Shown here in pieces: positions 8,518 through 17,443 of a DNA stretch of 64,000 nucleotides (position 1 is the first letter of the stretch; every line of letters starts with the position of its first letter). The notes beneath the pieces are model-generated. The model saw only the letters and a program-made list of their open reading frames with translations, was not told where the DNA came from and ran no database searches. The stretch is from Flavobacterium kayseriense (GTDB taxonomy: Bacteria; Bacteroidota; Bacteroidia; Flavobacteriales; Flavobacteriaceae). The stretch spans positions 124,001-188,000 of the forward strand of contig NZ_JACRUI010000001.1 in NCBI RefSeq assembly GCF_014305095.1, in the 5' to 3' direction. A program made the position numbers and the translations under genes.

Positions 8518-9450
8518 TTACTCTAACCAATTGGTCATTATACGATTTACTTCTATAGGTTTTTCAAACTGAACAAAGTGCCCACTTTCGGAAACAAAGT
8601 GTAAGGTACTATTTTTGATCTTTTCCTGTGCAATACCGCCAACTAAACTTATTGTCAAATTTGGATTTAGGTACCTATTCGGGATCAGATTATCGTTTTC
8701 TCCAAAAACCACTAATGTTTTCACTGCTATTAAATTCAATTCCGCATGAGTTGGCTGGTCTAACATCCCTGCAATACTTTTTACAATTGCATCACAATAT
8801 TCTGGAAAATCAGCAGCTTGCTTGATCTTTTTACGATCAGAAATCATTTTTTGCGCTTCTTCAGGTAATTTAAAAAAATTGAGTTGGTAATTACGATCAA
8901 TTTGCTCATCGGTTGTATTAGCCAACATATCTGCCGTTACGGCATTTTTTAATAAAAGAGCCTGTTTCTCGTTGAATGCTTCTATTCCCGCTGGCGCAAT
9001 TAGAATAAGTTTGTTCAGTTTCTCAGGATAATTTATGGCCAATTTAATCGCAGCCTGTCCACCCATCGAATGTCCCGCAACACTTACATTTTTTAACTTT
9101 AATTTATCTATCAATTTCACCACTATATCAGCATAATAGCTGGGTGTATAGGCTGGTGCAACTTTGGATGATTTTCCAAAACCTGGTAGATCTATAGCTA
9201 CGCAGGTGTACTTCTCTTTCAAGATTTCGATATTACGGGACCATGCATCAGCATTACTGCTCAAACCGTGAATAAAAACTATCGTTTGCTTTCCCTTACC
9301 TTCTTTTAAATAGGCAATTTCTAAATTATCAATAGTAGTATAATGAGTAGCAAACGTATAATCTGAGGTGATATTTTTCATGGTTTCAGCTTTTTGAGAA
9401 AAAGAAACAGTACTAATTATTAGGCTTAAAAACAGATACATTTTGATCAT
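8518..9450 (-). CDS. Exported alpha/beta-fold hydrolase
   Basis: The 310-residue protein starts with a signal peptide (about 1-19, ending STVSFSQ), so it should act in the periplasm or at the cell surface. The fold carries HG (FIHGLSS), the nucleophile elbow GHSMGG, an acid in FGENDNLIP and the catalytic His in SESGHFVQFEKP. There is no T9SS tail and no lipobox. It overlaps the upstream acyl-CoA ligase gene by 4 bp. I infer an esterase that trims the imported compound before the inner membrane; the exact substrate cannot be read from the sequence. It is only distantly similar to the cytosolic hydrolase of the same cluster. Confidence 0.85.
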   Translation of the reverse strand: MIKMYLFLSLIISTVSFSQKAETMKNITSDYTFATHYTTIDNLEIAYLKEGKGKQTIVFIHGLSSNADAWSRNIEILKEKYTCVAIDLPGFGKSSKVAPAYTPSYYADIVVKLIDKLKLKNVSVAGHSMGGQAAIKLAINYPEKLNKLILIAPAGIEAFNEKQALLLKNAVTADMLANTTDEQIDRNYQLNFFKLPEEAQKMISDRKKIKQAADFPEYCDAIVKSIAGMLDQPTHAELNLIAVKTLVVFGENDNLIPNRYLNPNLTISLVGGIAQEKIKNSTLHFVSESGHFVQFEKPIEVNRIMTNWLE

Positions 9451-10952
9451 GATTTTGGAATTAATGAGTTAAAATATTCATATAGTTTTTTTCGAGAAAC
9501 TTTCCCTAAACTTGTCAGCGGAATTTCATCTAAGATAAAAATGTACTTTGGATGTTTATAATATGCTAAATTTCTTTTGAGAAAATCATGAACCTTTTCG
9601 CTTGTAATTAACGCATCATTACATGTCACAAAAGCAATACTACACGCTCCCCATTTTTGATCTTTTATAGGTAAAACCAATGCATCTTTAATACCCTTCA
9701 GTTTTTCTATGCAAAACTCAATCTCTTGCGGATAGATATTTTCTCCGCCTGAAATATACATATCATCTTTCCTCCCTTTTAGGTACAAATATCCTTCAGA
9801 ATCGCTACAAACTAAATCGCCTGTATGTAACCAACCATCTTTTATTTTATCCCTAGTAGCTACTGAGTTGTTCCAATAACCAGGAGTTATGATATCTCCT
9901 TGAATGCATAACTCGCCAATTTCATTTTCTTTGAGTCTTTTCCCATTCTCATCTATAATCTTAATCGAAAGATAAAAGTTAGGTTTACCAATAGAATTGG
10001 GTTTTAACAGCACCATTTCATGATGGAGAGAAGTAATACTTGGTCCAGCTTCCGTTAAACCGTAACCAGGTCTAATGTCAATATTTTTCTCTTTTTTCCA
10101 GTGTGAAACTAATTCAAAACTAACCATTTCTCCTCCCGAAATGATGTAGCGCAAATCGGTTAATTTTGCTTTTTGAAACACATCAGTTTTTTGCATCATC
10201 GTCAACATTGTTGGCAAAGCCATAAACAAAGTTGTTTTATTCTCTTCCAAAAGATATAAAACTCGTTCAGCATCAAATTTTTCTACCATCCCAATGTGCG
10301 CCCCTTTGTGCAATAAAGGCGTAATAAAAATATTCCAGCCTGAAGTATGATAAGGCGGTAGCGAATTAATAGTAGAATCTTTAAAAGTAATGCCCAGTTG
10401 CATTGACGTATTCAAACTGTTCCAAAACATCATTTTATTGGTATACAAAACACCTTTGGGCATTCCAGTAGTTCCCGAAGTATAAAAAAGAAATAATGGA
10501 TTACTCTCTTTTACTTCTTTTTTAATTACGAAAGCAGGTTCCTCTTCTCTTTTAAATATAGCTGTCAATTCTGAAACATCATAAAAAGGAATATTTACTA
10601 CCTCAAAATTAATTTTAGCCTGTTGAGCTTTACTACAAATTAGTAAAGACGGGCGACAATCGGCGACCAAATCGCCAATTTCAGCTTGAGAAAGCCTATA
10701 ATTTAAAGGCGTCAGTATCGCCCCTAACCTTTGGCATGCCGAAAAAAGGACCAGATAAAAAGGACCGTGTTCTGCTAAAACAGCAACTCGATCTCCTTCG
10801 TGAATATTTAAACTAATTAGATGGTTTACTAAATGGTTAGTATAATTATGAATAGCAGCATAAGTATAGCTCTCTTGATCATCATATGATGTTACAGCTA
10901 TCTTATCTGGCGTATAATCAGCCCATTTCGCAATCCAGTCTAATGCATTCAT
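9447..10952 (-). CDS. AMP-dependent acyl-CoA synthetase
   Basis: This 501-residue adenylate-forming ligase activates a carboxylic acid with ATP and CoA. It has the P-loop-like motif YTSGTTGMPKG (147-157), GYGLTEAGP (286-294), a TGD motif (within WLHTGDLV), and the C-terminal lysine region LGKVSRKKL. Its length and motifs fit the medium/long-chain or aryl-CoA ligase branch rather than acetyl-CoA synthetase, which is near 640 residues. It overlaps both neighbours by 4 bp, so it is translationally coupled to the symporter and the exported hydrolase. A likely substrate is the acid released alongside, or in place of, 3-hydroxybutyrate; this is inference. Confidence 0.88.
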   Translation of the reverse strand: MNALDWIAKWADYTPDKIAVTSYDDQESYTYAAIHNYTNHLVNHLISLNIHEGDRVAVLAEHGPFYLVLFSACQRLGAILTPLNYRLSQAEIGDLVADCRPSLLICSKAQQAKINFEVVNIPFYDVSELTAIFKREEEPAFVIKKEVKESNPLFLFYTSGTTGMPKGVLYTNKMMFWNSLNTSMQLGITFKDSTINSLPPYHTSGWNIFITPLLHKGAHIGMVEKFDAERVLYLLEENKTTLFMALPTMLTMMQKTDVFQKAKLTDLRYIISGGEMVSFELVSHWKKEKNIDIRPGYGLTEAGPSITSLHHEMVLLKPNSIGKPNFYLSIKIIDENGKRLKENEIGELCIQGDIITPGYWNNSVATRDKIKDGWLHTGDLVCSDSEGYLYLKGRKDDMYISGGENIYPQEIEFCIEKLKGIKDALVLPIKDQKWGACSIAFVTCNDALITSEKVHDFLKRNLAYYKHPKYIFILDEIPLTSLGKVSRKKLYEYFNSLIPKS

Positions 10953-12436
10953 ATATTGGTAGTTTTAGTACTAAAGGTATACAAAATCAATCCAGTACCT
11001 AAGGAAATCAAAATTGCAATCGCTGCTGATACTCCAGGATTATTTACAGTTTCCTGCATGTATGGTGTAATTCGTAAATAATAAATACCAAAATGGGACA
11101 ACAACGCTACTACACTAGCAGTAAACACCACTTCTATAGGGACTTGCTTGAAAAAGGTACCAAACAAAACTGGAACAAAAGCGGCAGCAAAATAAGCGTA
11201 CACTCCATTTTGAGCAAAAATCGCAACACTTAATGCTGGATGCTGAATTTGTTCCCAACTTAAAACAAAGCTTACAACTGCTAATAAGACGATTACGACT
11301 TTGTTGATCATAAATGATTTTTCTTTCGATTTTGGAGCTACTGTTCCAATTATATCTGTGGTTATTGTAATGGATAATGACTGAATTAAACTCTCTAATG
11401 TAGATAATCCGGCAGAAATAAGCCCTACAACTACTAATACTCCTGCTGCAACAGAGAACTTAGTAACCACATAAGTAGGAATAATTTCATCCATTTTTAG
11501 GGGCTTGCCATCAACCTTCAGATCTGGAAAAGTTAGACGCGCGTACAAACCCGTGAACACAACCAAAAAGTAAATCGCCATAAAAAATATACTGCTAAGC
11601 AAATACAAATTTACTTTCGATGGATCTTTTAGCATCAGTGATTTTGTAATAATATGAGGTTGGCAAACGATGGCGACACCAATTACGATTTGCGCAAAAA
11701 TAATTTCGAAATAATCCCTAAACAAAAAACTACTATCGTTTGTTGTCTGCGTCAATTTAGGGTCGATTGCATTTAGTTGGTCCATAAAACCGGAAATGCC
11801 ATTTTCAAAAAAATCCTTTCCCGAGTAAATTAACATAATAGCCACTATGAGCATTATAATTGCTTGAATAGTATTGGTATAAACCATAGAATTAGCTCCT
11901 CCAAACATCATATAGCCAAAAACAAAAATCGTAATTCCCATCAAAACATAAAAGGGATCCACTTGTAAGGATTTAGAAATTACCTGCGTTAATCCTACAT
12001 TAATTAGAACAATAAAGGTTATCAGTAATAGTGCAATCAGACCGAAGAAAAACTTATACGAATTACTATTATATCGATTTCCCATCCATTGTGCCATCGT
12101 AGTTGCTTTTACTTTACTACCGTATTTAGCAAATCCTTTTGTAAAAACGATTAGAGAGATAATGGCTGCTATTGGCATTACAACTCCAAATGAAATGAAG
12201 CCAGAAATACCATATAAAGCAATGAATCCAGGATTAATTACAAAAGTAGCCGCACTAGTCATTGAGGCAGCTAATGACAATCCTACGACCCAAGAAGGAA
12301 ATCCCATATTACCTACTGCATAATCCGAAATACTTTTTGCTTTTATAGCGCCTCTAACCACAAAAAACAAAATAACTAAAGCATACAATACTAATATCAT
12401 ACTGACGTATAACGTCCAATTTTGGGAATCCTTCAT
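10949..12436 (-). CDS. Sodium:solute symporter (SSS family)
   Basis: This 495-residue inner-membrane protein has about 13 hydrophobic segments and the SSS pattern (ISDYAVGNMGFPSWVVGLSLAASMTSAATF near residues 36-65; LISAGLSTLESLIQSLSI in the second half). SSS proteins import organic acids, amino acids or sugars with Na+. As the first gene of the minus-strand block, and overlapping an acyl-CoA ligase gene, it most likely imports the carboxylate that the ligase or dehydrogenase uses. It differs from the acetate-type symporter of the facing operon, which is longer and has a DUF4212 partner. Confidence 0.9.
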   Translation of the reverse strand: MKDSQNWTLYVSMILVLYALVILFFVVRGAIKAKSISDYAVGNMGFPSWVVGLSLAASMTSAATFVINPGFIALYGISGFISFGVVMPIAAIISLIVFTKGFAKYGSKVKATTMAQWMGNRYNSNSYKFFFGLIALLLITFIVLINVGLTQVISKSLQVDPFYVLMGITIFVFGYMMFGGANSMVYTNTIQAIIMLIVAIMLIYSGKDFFENGISGFMDQLNAIDPKLTQTTNDSSFLFRDYFEIIFAQIVIGVAIVCQPHIITKSLMLKDPSKVNLYLLSSIFFMAIYFLVVFTGLYARLTFPDLKVDGKPLKMDEIIPTYVVTKFSVAAGVLVVVGLISAGLSTLESLIQSLSITITTDIIGTVAPKSKEKSFMINKVVIVLLAVVSFVLSWEQIQHPALSVAIFAQNGVYAYFAAAFVPVLFGTFFKQVPIEVVFTASVVALLSHFGIYYLRITPYMQETVNNPGVSAAIAILISLGTGLILYTFSTKTTNI

Positions 12437-13336
12437 AATTTCAGAAATTTATCTGTAACAAAAAAAACAATTATCGATTACAATCCTCCACAAGTGTATT
12501 AATATACAAGTATGACTATTAGAACAAACAAACTGTTTTTAAGTCAAAATAACAATAAAAATGTACTTAAAACACAGTGTGACTTAAAATAATATTTCGA
12601 ATCATCATCTCGTAAGCCCAACCTAATTACCCAATATTAAAGTTATAATCTAACCCTTACATACCCCACCCCTCTCACATTGATTTTTAAAGTACAAAAA
12701 CACGAATGTTGTTATCTTAAAATCGGCTATTGTCATGTAACGTTCGCTTTTTTGAATTTTAAGATATACTTTTTAACATCAGCAAAAGGTTTCGCTCAGA
12801 GTTCACTATGTTCTTGAGCTATGGCATTCTTAAAATTAGTATTTGTAGTAAAAAACAACAGGAATACCATACTATCGTCATCAACATTTTTAGCGATAAG
12901 AATTCCTTCATGGTCATAAAAAATATACAAGCGTACTGCTACTGCTTTAACAAGGTAAAAAAGTAAATGGCTGATCATTCAGATCGACAAGGATGCGATA
13001 CTTGTCTGGATAAACTAGCAGCTATTCTTCAGAAATAGCAATCAAATTATGCATGCTAGTTAAAAAGGAGGTTGTTTTTAAATAATCGAATGCTCGCTAA
13101 CTATTTGATTTTTTATAAAATGATACTCCTATATAAAGGCAACAATCCAGACAAGGTTTTATACTTAAGACTTACTTACATCTTGAAAAAAGGACAATAG
13201 CAAAACCCTCATAAAAGTAGCAAAACCCCAATAAATACACGTTAAAAATAAGTTATCTGTAAATTAAAATCATTTTGTTTACATTATTCATTAAATATAA
13301 TTGCTAATTTACTATATTTATGCAAACTTTATATAC
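12437..13336. other. 900-bp divergent intergenic region between the two carboxylate gene blocks
   Basis: No convincing gene is seen. The region separates the minus-strand symporter gene from the plus-strand zinc-ribbon/HTH gene. It contains ACACAGTGT, a small palindrome at 12572-12580, joined to the GTGTGACTT core (12577-12585), and AT-rich stretches. A 60-codon minus ORF at 12796-12978 has no recognisable features. I could not find a full TTG/TAnnTTTG promoter in either direction; TATATTTA near 13314 is a weak -7 candidate for the plus-strand gene. Confidence 0.6.
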
Positions 13337-13756
13337 ATGGAGATTTTAGCCTGCCCGAAATGCCAAGGAAACCACATTATAAAAAGTGGTGTAATCAACA
13401 ATAAACAAAGGTACTTATGTAAAAAATGCAATTATTTTTTTACGGTTAATAAAATCGGAAAAAAGATAGATGATTATTACGTTACTAAGGCACTACAACT
13501 CTATCTCGAAGGTTTGAGTTATCGCGAAATAGAGCGTATTATTGGGGTATCGCATGTTACTGTAAGTAACTGGGTAAAGTCTTTTAATATAAAAAAACCT
13601 TCGCAAGCCAACTACCACCCTACTTATAAGATTTTTAATCACTTAGAACTAGTAGAATACATCAAGAACAAAGATTTACTTTCCGGTGCAGGTATGATAA
13701 TAACCGAGCTCGGAGATAAGTTTATGCTAATAAAGTGGGAACGATTTAAAGATTAA
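13337..13756 (+). CDS. Zinc-ribbon/HTH protein derived from an IS1-type transposase N-terminus
   Basis: The 139-residue protein has a C4 zinc ribbon (C6, C9, C28, C31; CPKCQ and CKKC) and a helix-turn-helix at about 57-82 (LSYREIERIIGVSHVTVSNW), the arrangement of InsA and the N-terminus of IS1/IS1595 transposases. There is no DDE catalytic domain. Instead there is a short C-terminal part (about 90-139) with ITELGDKFMLIKWERF. There are no inverted repeats around it. It is the first gene before the acetate operon, so it is probably a domesticated DNA-binding regulator of it. I chose ATG 13337; an upstream in-frame ATG-like start would add an unlikely hydrophobic stretch. Confidence 0.75.
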   Translation: MEILACPKCQGNHIIKSGVINNKQRYLCKKCNYFFTVNKIGKKIDDYYVTKALQLYLEGLSYREIERIIGVSHVTVSNWVKSFNIKKPSQANYHPTYKIFNHLELVEYIKNKDLLSGAGMIITELGDKFMLIKWERFKD

Positions 13757-13864
13757 CTATAGTTATTTACATATATATATAGCTTACTTTTTTTTCTTAA
13801 CAAAAAATTAGACTTTGGTACTCTAGAAACTAACCATTTCTCCTAACCAAACTAAAAGTTTATT

Positions 13865-15103
13865 ATGAAAAAAGTGTATTTGATCGCAGTAGTCCTGCTT
13901 TTATCTGTAAAAGGCTTTTCACAAGGATCACCAGATTACGGCTCAGGAATGAAATTCAACTTGAACGAAGACGGCTCTAAGTATCTCAGAGTTATTTCTT
14001 GGGCACAAGTTTGGGCTCAATACAATCAAGATCGCCCTTTGGATGGCAACGGAAATCAGCAAGCAGATTTAGATTTCAGTGTTCGACGAGCGCGCGTTTT
14101 GATGTATGCTCAAATCAACAAAGACTTTATGATCTTAACTCATTTTGGACTTAACAGCCTTAATGATTCCAACTTAACCCCTACAGGAAAAGGAGACAGT
14201 TCACAAATGTTTTTACATGATGTTTGGGTGCAATATAGTCTCGGAAAAGACCACGCAGTTGGCGGAGGATTGCATTATTGGAACGGAATTTCGCGTTTAA
14301 ACAATCAGAGTACTTTAAACATAATGACATTAGATAATGATAGACAAGCTTGGGCAACATTAGGACTGTCTGATCAATTCGCAAGACACATCGGTGTTTA
14401 TGCTAAAGGTGCTTTCGGAAAACTACAATATCGCGTAGCTATAAATGGAGCAGCTACAAACAATTTGCAAGCAACTACAGTTCCAACTAATGGTGGTAAC
14501 GTCACTTATACAGGTGCTAGATTATTGGGATCTAAGGAAGCTGGAAGAACATATGCAGGTTATTTTGAATACGGTTTTCTGGAAGCCGAAAGTAACTTTT
14601 TACCTTATAAAGTAGGAACTTATCTTGGGACAAAAAAAGTATTTAATGTAGGAGCAGGTTTTTTTGCTCATCCTAACGGAGCTGTAATTGCAGATCTTGC
14701 TGGAAACTTAACAGGAGAAAATGTTACTATTTTTGGACTAGATGCATTTTATGATGTACCGGTAGGATCACAAGGGGCTGCACTTACAGCATATGCCTTG
14801 TACCAGAACTCTAATTATGGAAAAAATTATACCCTAGGCACAACGTATGAAACTGGCGCTATGATACACAGCCATGTAGGCTACGTGATTCCAAGTAAAT
14901 CAAAAACTCGTTTTCAACCCTATATTTCTTACGATAACCGCAAAATAGACGCTATAAATGACAATGCCTCTCAAGTAGGACTTGGTGCAAATGCATTTTT
15001 TAGCGGTCACAATTCTAAACTAACATTAGAATATCAAACCTTAAAATATGCCACAAACAAAGCAGTGAATACCCTTACACTGCAAGCAATGATTTACCTA
15101 TAA
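13865..15103 (+). CDS. Porin-like outer-membrane protein
   Basis: This 412-residue protein has a signal peptide (1-20, ending VKGFSQ) and repeated amphipathic beta strands containing glycine and aromatic residues. It ends in TLQAMIYL, which fits a porin strand. The VRRARVLMYAQINKDFMILTHFG region resembles the phosphate-selective porin O/P group. Just downstream are an inner-membrane symporter and its small subunit, so this is probably the outer-membrane entry for the same short-chain carboxylates. Confidence 0.8.
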   Translation: MKKVYLIAVVLLLSVKGFSQGSPDYGSGMKFNLNEDGSKYLRVISWAQVWAQYNQDRPLDGNGNQQADLDFSVRRARVLMYAQINKDFMILTHFGLNSLNDSNLTPTGKGDSSQMFLHDVWVQYSLGKDHAVGGGLHYWNGISRLNNQSTLNIMTLDNDRQAWATLGLSDQFARHIGVYAKGAFGKLQYRVAINGAATNNLQATTVPTNGGNVTYTGARLLGSKEAGRTYAGYFEYGFLEAESNFLPYKVGTYLGTKKVFNVGAGFFAHPNGAVIADLAGNLTGENVTIFGLDAFYDVPVGSQGAALTAYALYQNSNYGKNYTLGTTYETGAMIHSHVGYVIPSKSKTRFQPYISYDNRKIDAINDNASQVGLGANAFFSGHNSKLTLEYQTLKYATNKAVNTLTLQAMIYL

Positions 15104-15130
15104 ACTATTAACTTTTTAACCACAACAATC

Positions 15131-15391
15131 ATGAGCGATAAACAAGACAACGCAACTGCATATTGGAAGGAAAACCTAAGATACCTTCTGATATTATTAA
15201 GCATTTGGTTTGCTGTCTCCTACGGAGCAGGAATCCTTTTCAAAACTGCATTAGATTCCATAAAGTTAGGTGGTTTCCCACTTGGTTTCTGGTTTGCACA
15301 ACAAGGTTCGATTTATGTATTTGTCATATTGATATTTGTCTATGTTCGATTAATGAACAAACTAGATAAAAAATACGGATACGACGAATAA
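15131..15391 (+). CDS. DUF4212 small subunit of a sodium:carboxylate symporter
   Basis: The 86-residue protein has two membrane segments (about 15-37 and 50-72) and the family pattern YWKENLRYLLILLSIWF plus GFWFAQQGSIYVFVILIFVY. DUF4212 proteins accompany SSS permeases of the acetate type, and the large subunit starts 27 bp downstream. Confidence 0.92.
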   Translation: MSDKQDNATAYWKENLRYLLILLSIWFAVSYGAGILFKTALDSIKLGGFPLGFWFAQQGSIYVFVILIFVYVRLMNKLDKKYGYDE

Positions 15392-15418
15392 TTTTTAAAC
15401 TATAAAAAATAAAACATC

Positions 15419-17170
15419 ATGGATTTACAAACTTGGACCTACATAATTGTTGGAATAACCTTTGCACTTTATATCGGAATCGCTATTTGGTCGCGTGCCG
15501 GAACTACTAAAGAGTTTTACGTTGCTGGAGGAGAAATCTCTCCCCTTGCCAACGGTATGGCGACTGCTGCTGACTGGATGAGTGCCGCTTCATTTATATC
15601 AATGGCTGGGATCATTTCCTTTGATGGGTACGACGGAGCTGTGTACCTCATGGGATGGACAGGAGGATATGTTTTGCTTGCCCTCTTACTAGCGCCCTAT
15701 CTTAGAAAATTCGGGAAATTTACTGTTCCAGATTTTATTGGAGAACGCTATTACTCTAATACTGCCCGTACCGTAGCAGTAATTTGTGCACTTGTCGTAT
15801 CATTTACCTACGTTGCTGGGCAAATGCGAGGTGTAGGACTTGTATTCTCCAAATTCTTGGAAGTTGACATTAATACTGGAGTAATTATTGGGATGGTTAT
15901 CGTTTTGTTTTATGCCACTTTAGGAGGCATGAAAGGGATAACATACACTCAAGTGGCACAATATTGCGTTTTGATATTTGCTTTTATGGTTCCTGCGATC
16001 TTTATTTCGATTCAAATGACAGGAAACCCAATTCCACAATTAGGAATGGGAAGCACTGTTACGGGTACAGATACTTACTTAATCGATAAGCTAAATGGAC
16101 TCTCTACAGACTTAGGTTTTGCCACTTATACAGATGGGACAAAGTCCATGATTGACGTATTTGCCATTACACTAGCATTAATGGTGGGAACAGCTGGATT
16201 ACCCCATGTAATTGTTCGTTTCTTTACGGTTAAAAGAGTGAAAGACGCAAGAAAATCAGCCGGATATGCTTTAGTTTTAATCGCCATTTTATACACTACT
16301 GCTCCTGCCATTGCTGTTTTTGCAAAAACAAATTTAATAGAAACCATAAACGGAAAAGAATACTCAACAATGCCAGCCTGGTTTACTAAATGGGAGACTA
16401 CAGGTTTACTAACTTTTGATGATAAAAATGGTGATGGTAAAATTCAATACTATAATGATGCGTCAAAGGACGCTACTTTTTTAGCTGCTCAAGAAGCAAA
16501 AGGAAACAAAGGAAGCGAACTAATTATTGACAAAGACATAATGGTTCTTGCAAATCCTGAGATTGCAAACCTTCCAAACTGGGTAATTGCACTAGTCGCA
16601 GCAGGAGCTTTGGCTGCTGCCTTATCCACTGCTGCCGGATTATTACTAGTTATTTCTGCATCAGTATCACACGATATAATCAAAAAAATGATCAAACCAG
16701 ATATTTCAGAAAAAGGAGAACTTTGGGCTGCTCGTGGAGCTGCCGCTGTAGCTGTTATAATTGCTGGTTATTTTGGGATAAATCCTCCTGGATTTGTAGC
16801 CGCCGTCGTCGCATTGGCTTTTGGACTGGCTGCAGCATCTCTTTTTCCTGCAATTATTCTTGGTATTTTTGACAAGAAAATGAACAAAGAAGGAGCTGTA
16901 TCAGGAATGGTAGTTGGGTTATTATTGATGCTTTTCTATATGCTAAAATTTAAATTTGGTCTGTTTGATGGTGGTAAAGATGCCGTAGCTGGTTTAAAAG
17001 AAAGCTGGTGGTTTGGTATTTCACCAGAAGGCTTTGGAACTATCGCTATGATTGTAAACTTTGCTACAGCTTTTATTGTTAAAAGCTTTACACCTGAACC
17101 TCCAAGCGACGTTCAAGATATTGTTGAAAACATCCGTATACCCTCTGGAGCTGGTGAAGCCACGCACTAA
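15419..17170 (+). CDS. actP: Sodium:acetate-type symporter, large subunit
   Basis: This 583-residue SSS permease contains the family regions GGEISPLANGMATAADWMSA (near 38-57) and AALSTAAGLLLVISASVSHD (near 400). It also has a soluble insert at about 300-370 with an Asp/Gly-rich DKNGDGKIQYYND segment resembling an EF-hand-like loop. It belongs to the acetate/propionate/pyruvate branch. It is paired with DUF4212 upstream and followed by acs and prpE within one plus-strand block, which supports short-chain acid uptake. The symbol is by analogy with the E. coli acetate permease. Confidence 0.85.
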   Translation: MDLQTWTYIIVGITFALYIGIAIWSRAGTTKEFYVAGGEISPLANGMATAADWMSAASFISMAGIISFDGYDGAVYLMGWTGGYVLLALLLAPYLRKFGKFTVPDFIGERYYSNTARTVAVICALVVSFTYVAGQMRGVGLVFSKFLEVDINTGVIIGMVIVLFYATLGGMKGITYTQVAQYCVLIFAFMVPAIFISIQMTGNPIPQLGMGSTVTGTDTYLIDKLNGLSTDLGFATYTDGTKSMIDVFAITLALMVGTAGLPHVIVRFFTVKRVKDARKSAGYALVLIAILYTTAPAIAVFAKTNLIETINGKEYSTMPAWFTKWETTGLLTFDDKNGDGKIQYYNDASKDATFLAAQEAKGNKGSELIIDKDIMVLANPEIANLPNWVIALVAAGALAAALSTAAGLLLVISASVSHDIIKKMIKPDISEKGELWAARGAAAVAVIIAGYFGINPPGFVAAVVALAFGLAAASLFPAIILGIFDKKMNKEGAVSGMVVGLLLMLFYMLKFKFGLFDGGKDAVAGLKESWWFGISPEGFGTIAMIVNFATAFIVKSFTPEPPSDVQDIVENIRIPSGAGEATH

Positions 17171-17202
17171 TTAGTATTACACTGATTAATAAAATTTTAA
17201 TA

Positions 17203-17238
17203 AATACAATCTCTACATTTGTTTGTAGAGATTGTATT
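17203..17238 (+). promoter_or_regulatory. Perfect 15-bp inverted repeat (hairpin) between symporter gene and sensor genes
   Basis: AATACAATCTCTACA (17203-17217) and TGTAGAGATTGTATT (17224-17238) are exact inverse complements with a 6-nt loop. The following ATTTAACC is a poor T-run, so it could be a partial terminator, an RNA-processing or stability element, or an operator. Confidence 0.7.
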
Positions 17239-17248
17239 ATTTAACCAC

Positions 17249-17443
17249 ATGAAAAAAAGACACGAACAAAAATTAGTTATCTTATCACTACTAATGTTAT
17301 TGGTATTGAATATTCCGCTATTGCTATTGTTTGATAACGCCTCAGCCGTCCTAGGTTTCCCAATTATATACTTGCATATTTTCTCTGCATGGTTCTGTTC
17401 TATACTTATTTCTTACATTATCATAAAAAGATATTATGAATAG
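17249..17443 (+). CDS. Small two-helix membrane protein
   Basis: The 64-residue protein has a basic start (MKKRHEQK) and two hydrophobic segments (about 10-27 and 33-57). I do not recognise the family. It overlaps the next gene, a transporter-linked histidine kinase, by 8 bp, so its translation is coupled to the sensor. A role as a helper of the sensor or the symporter is inference. An upstream in-frame start at 17219 would fall in the hairpin, so I prefer 17249. Confidence 0.7.
   Translation: MKKRHEQKLVILSLLMLLVLNIPLLLLFDNASAVLGFPIIYLHIFSAWFCSILISYIIIKRYYE

Noticed and set aside
12796..12978. 60-codon minus-strand ORF in the divergent region
   Set aside because: There are no family features, its composition is as expected for AT-rich spacer, and no promoter or partner is visible.
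13301..13756. A complete IS1-type element
   Set aside because: Only the zinc-ribbon/HTH part is present; no DDE domain, inverted repeats or target duplication are seen.
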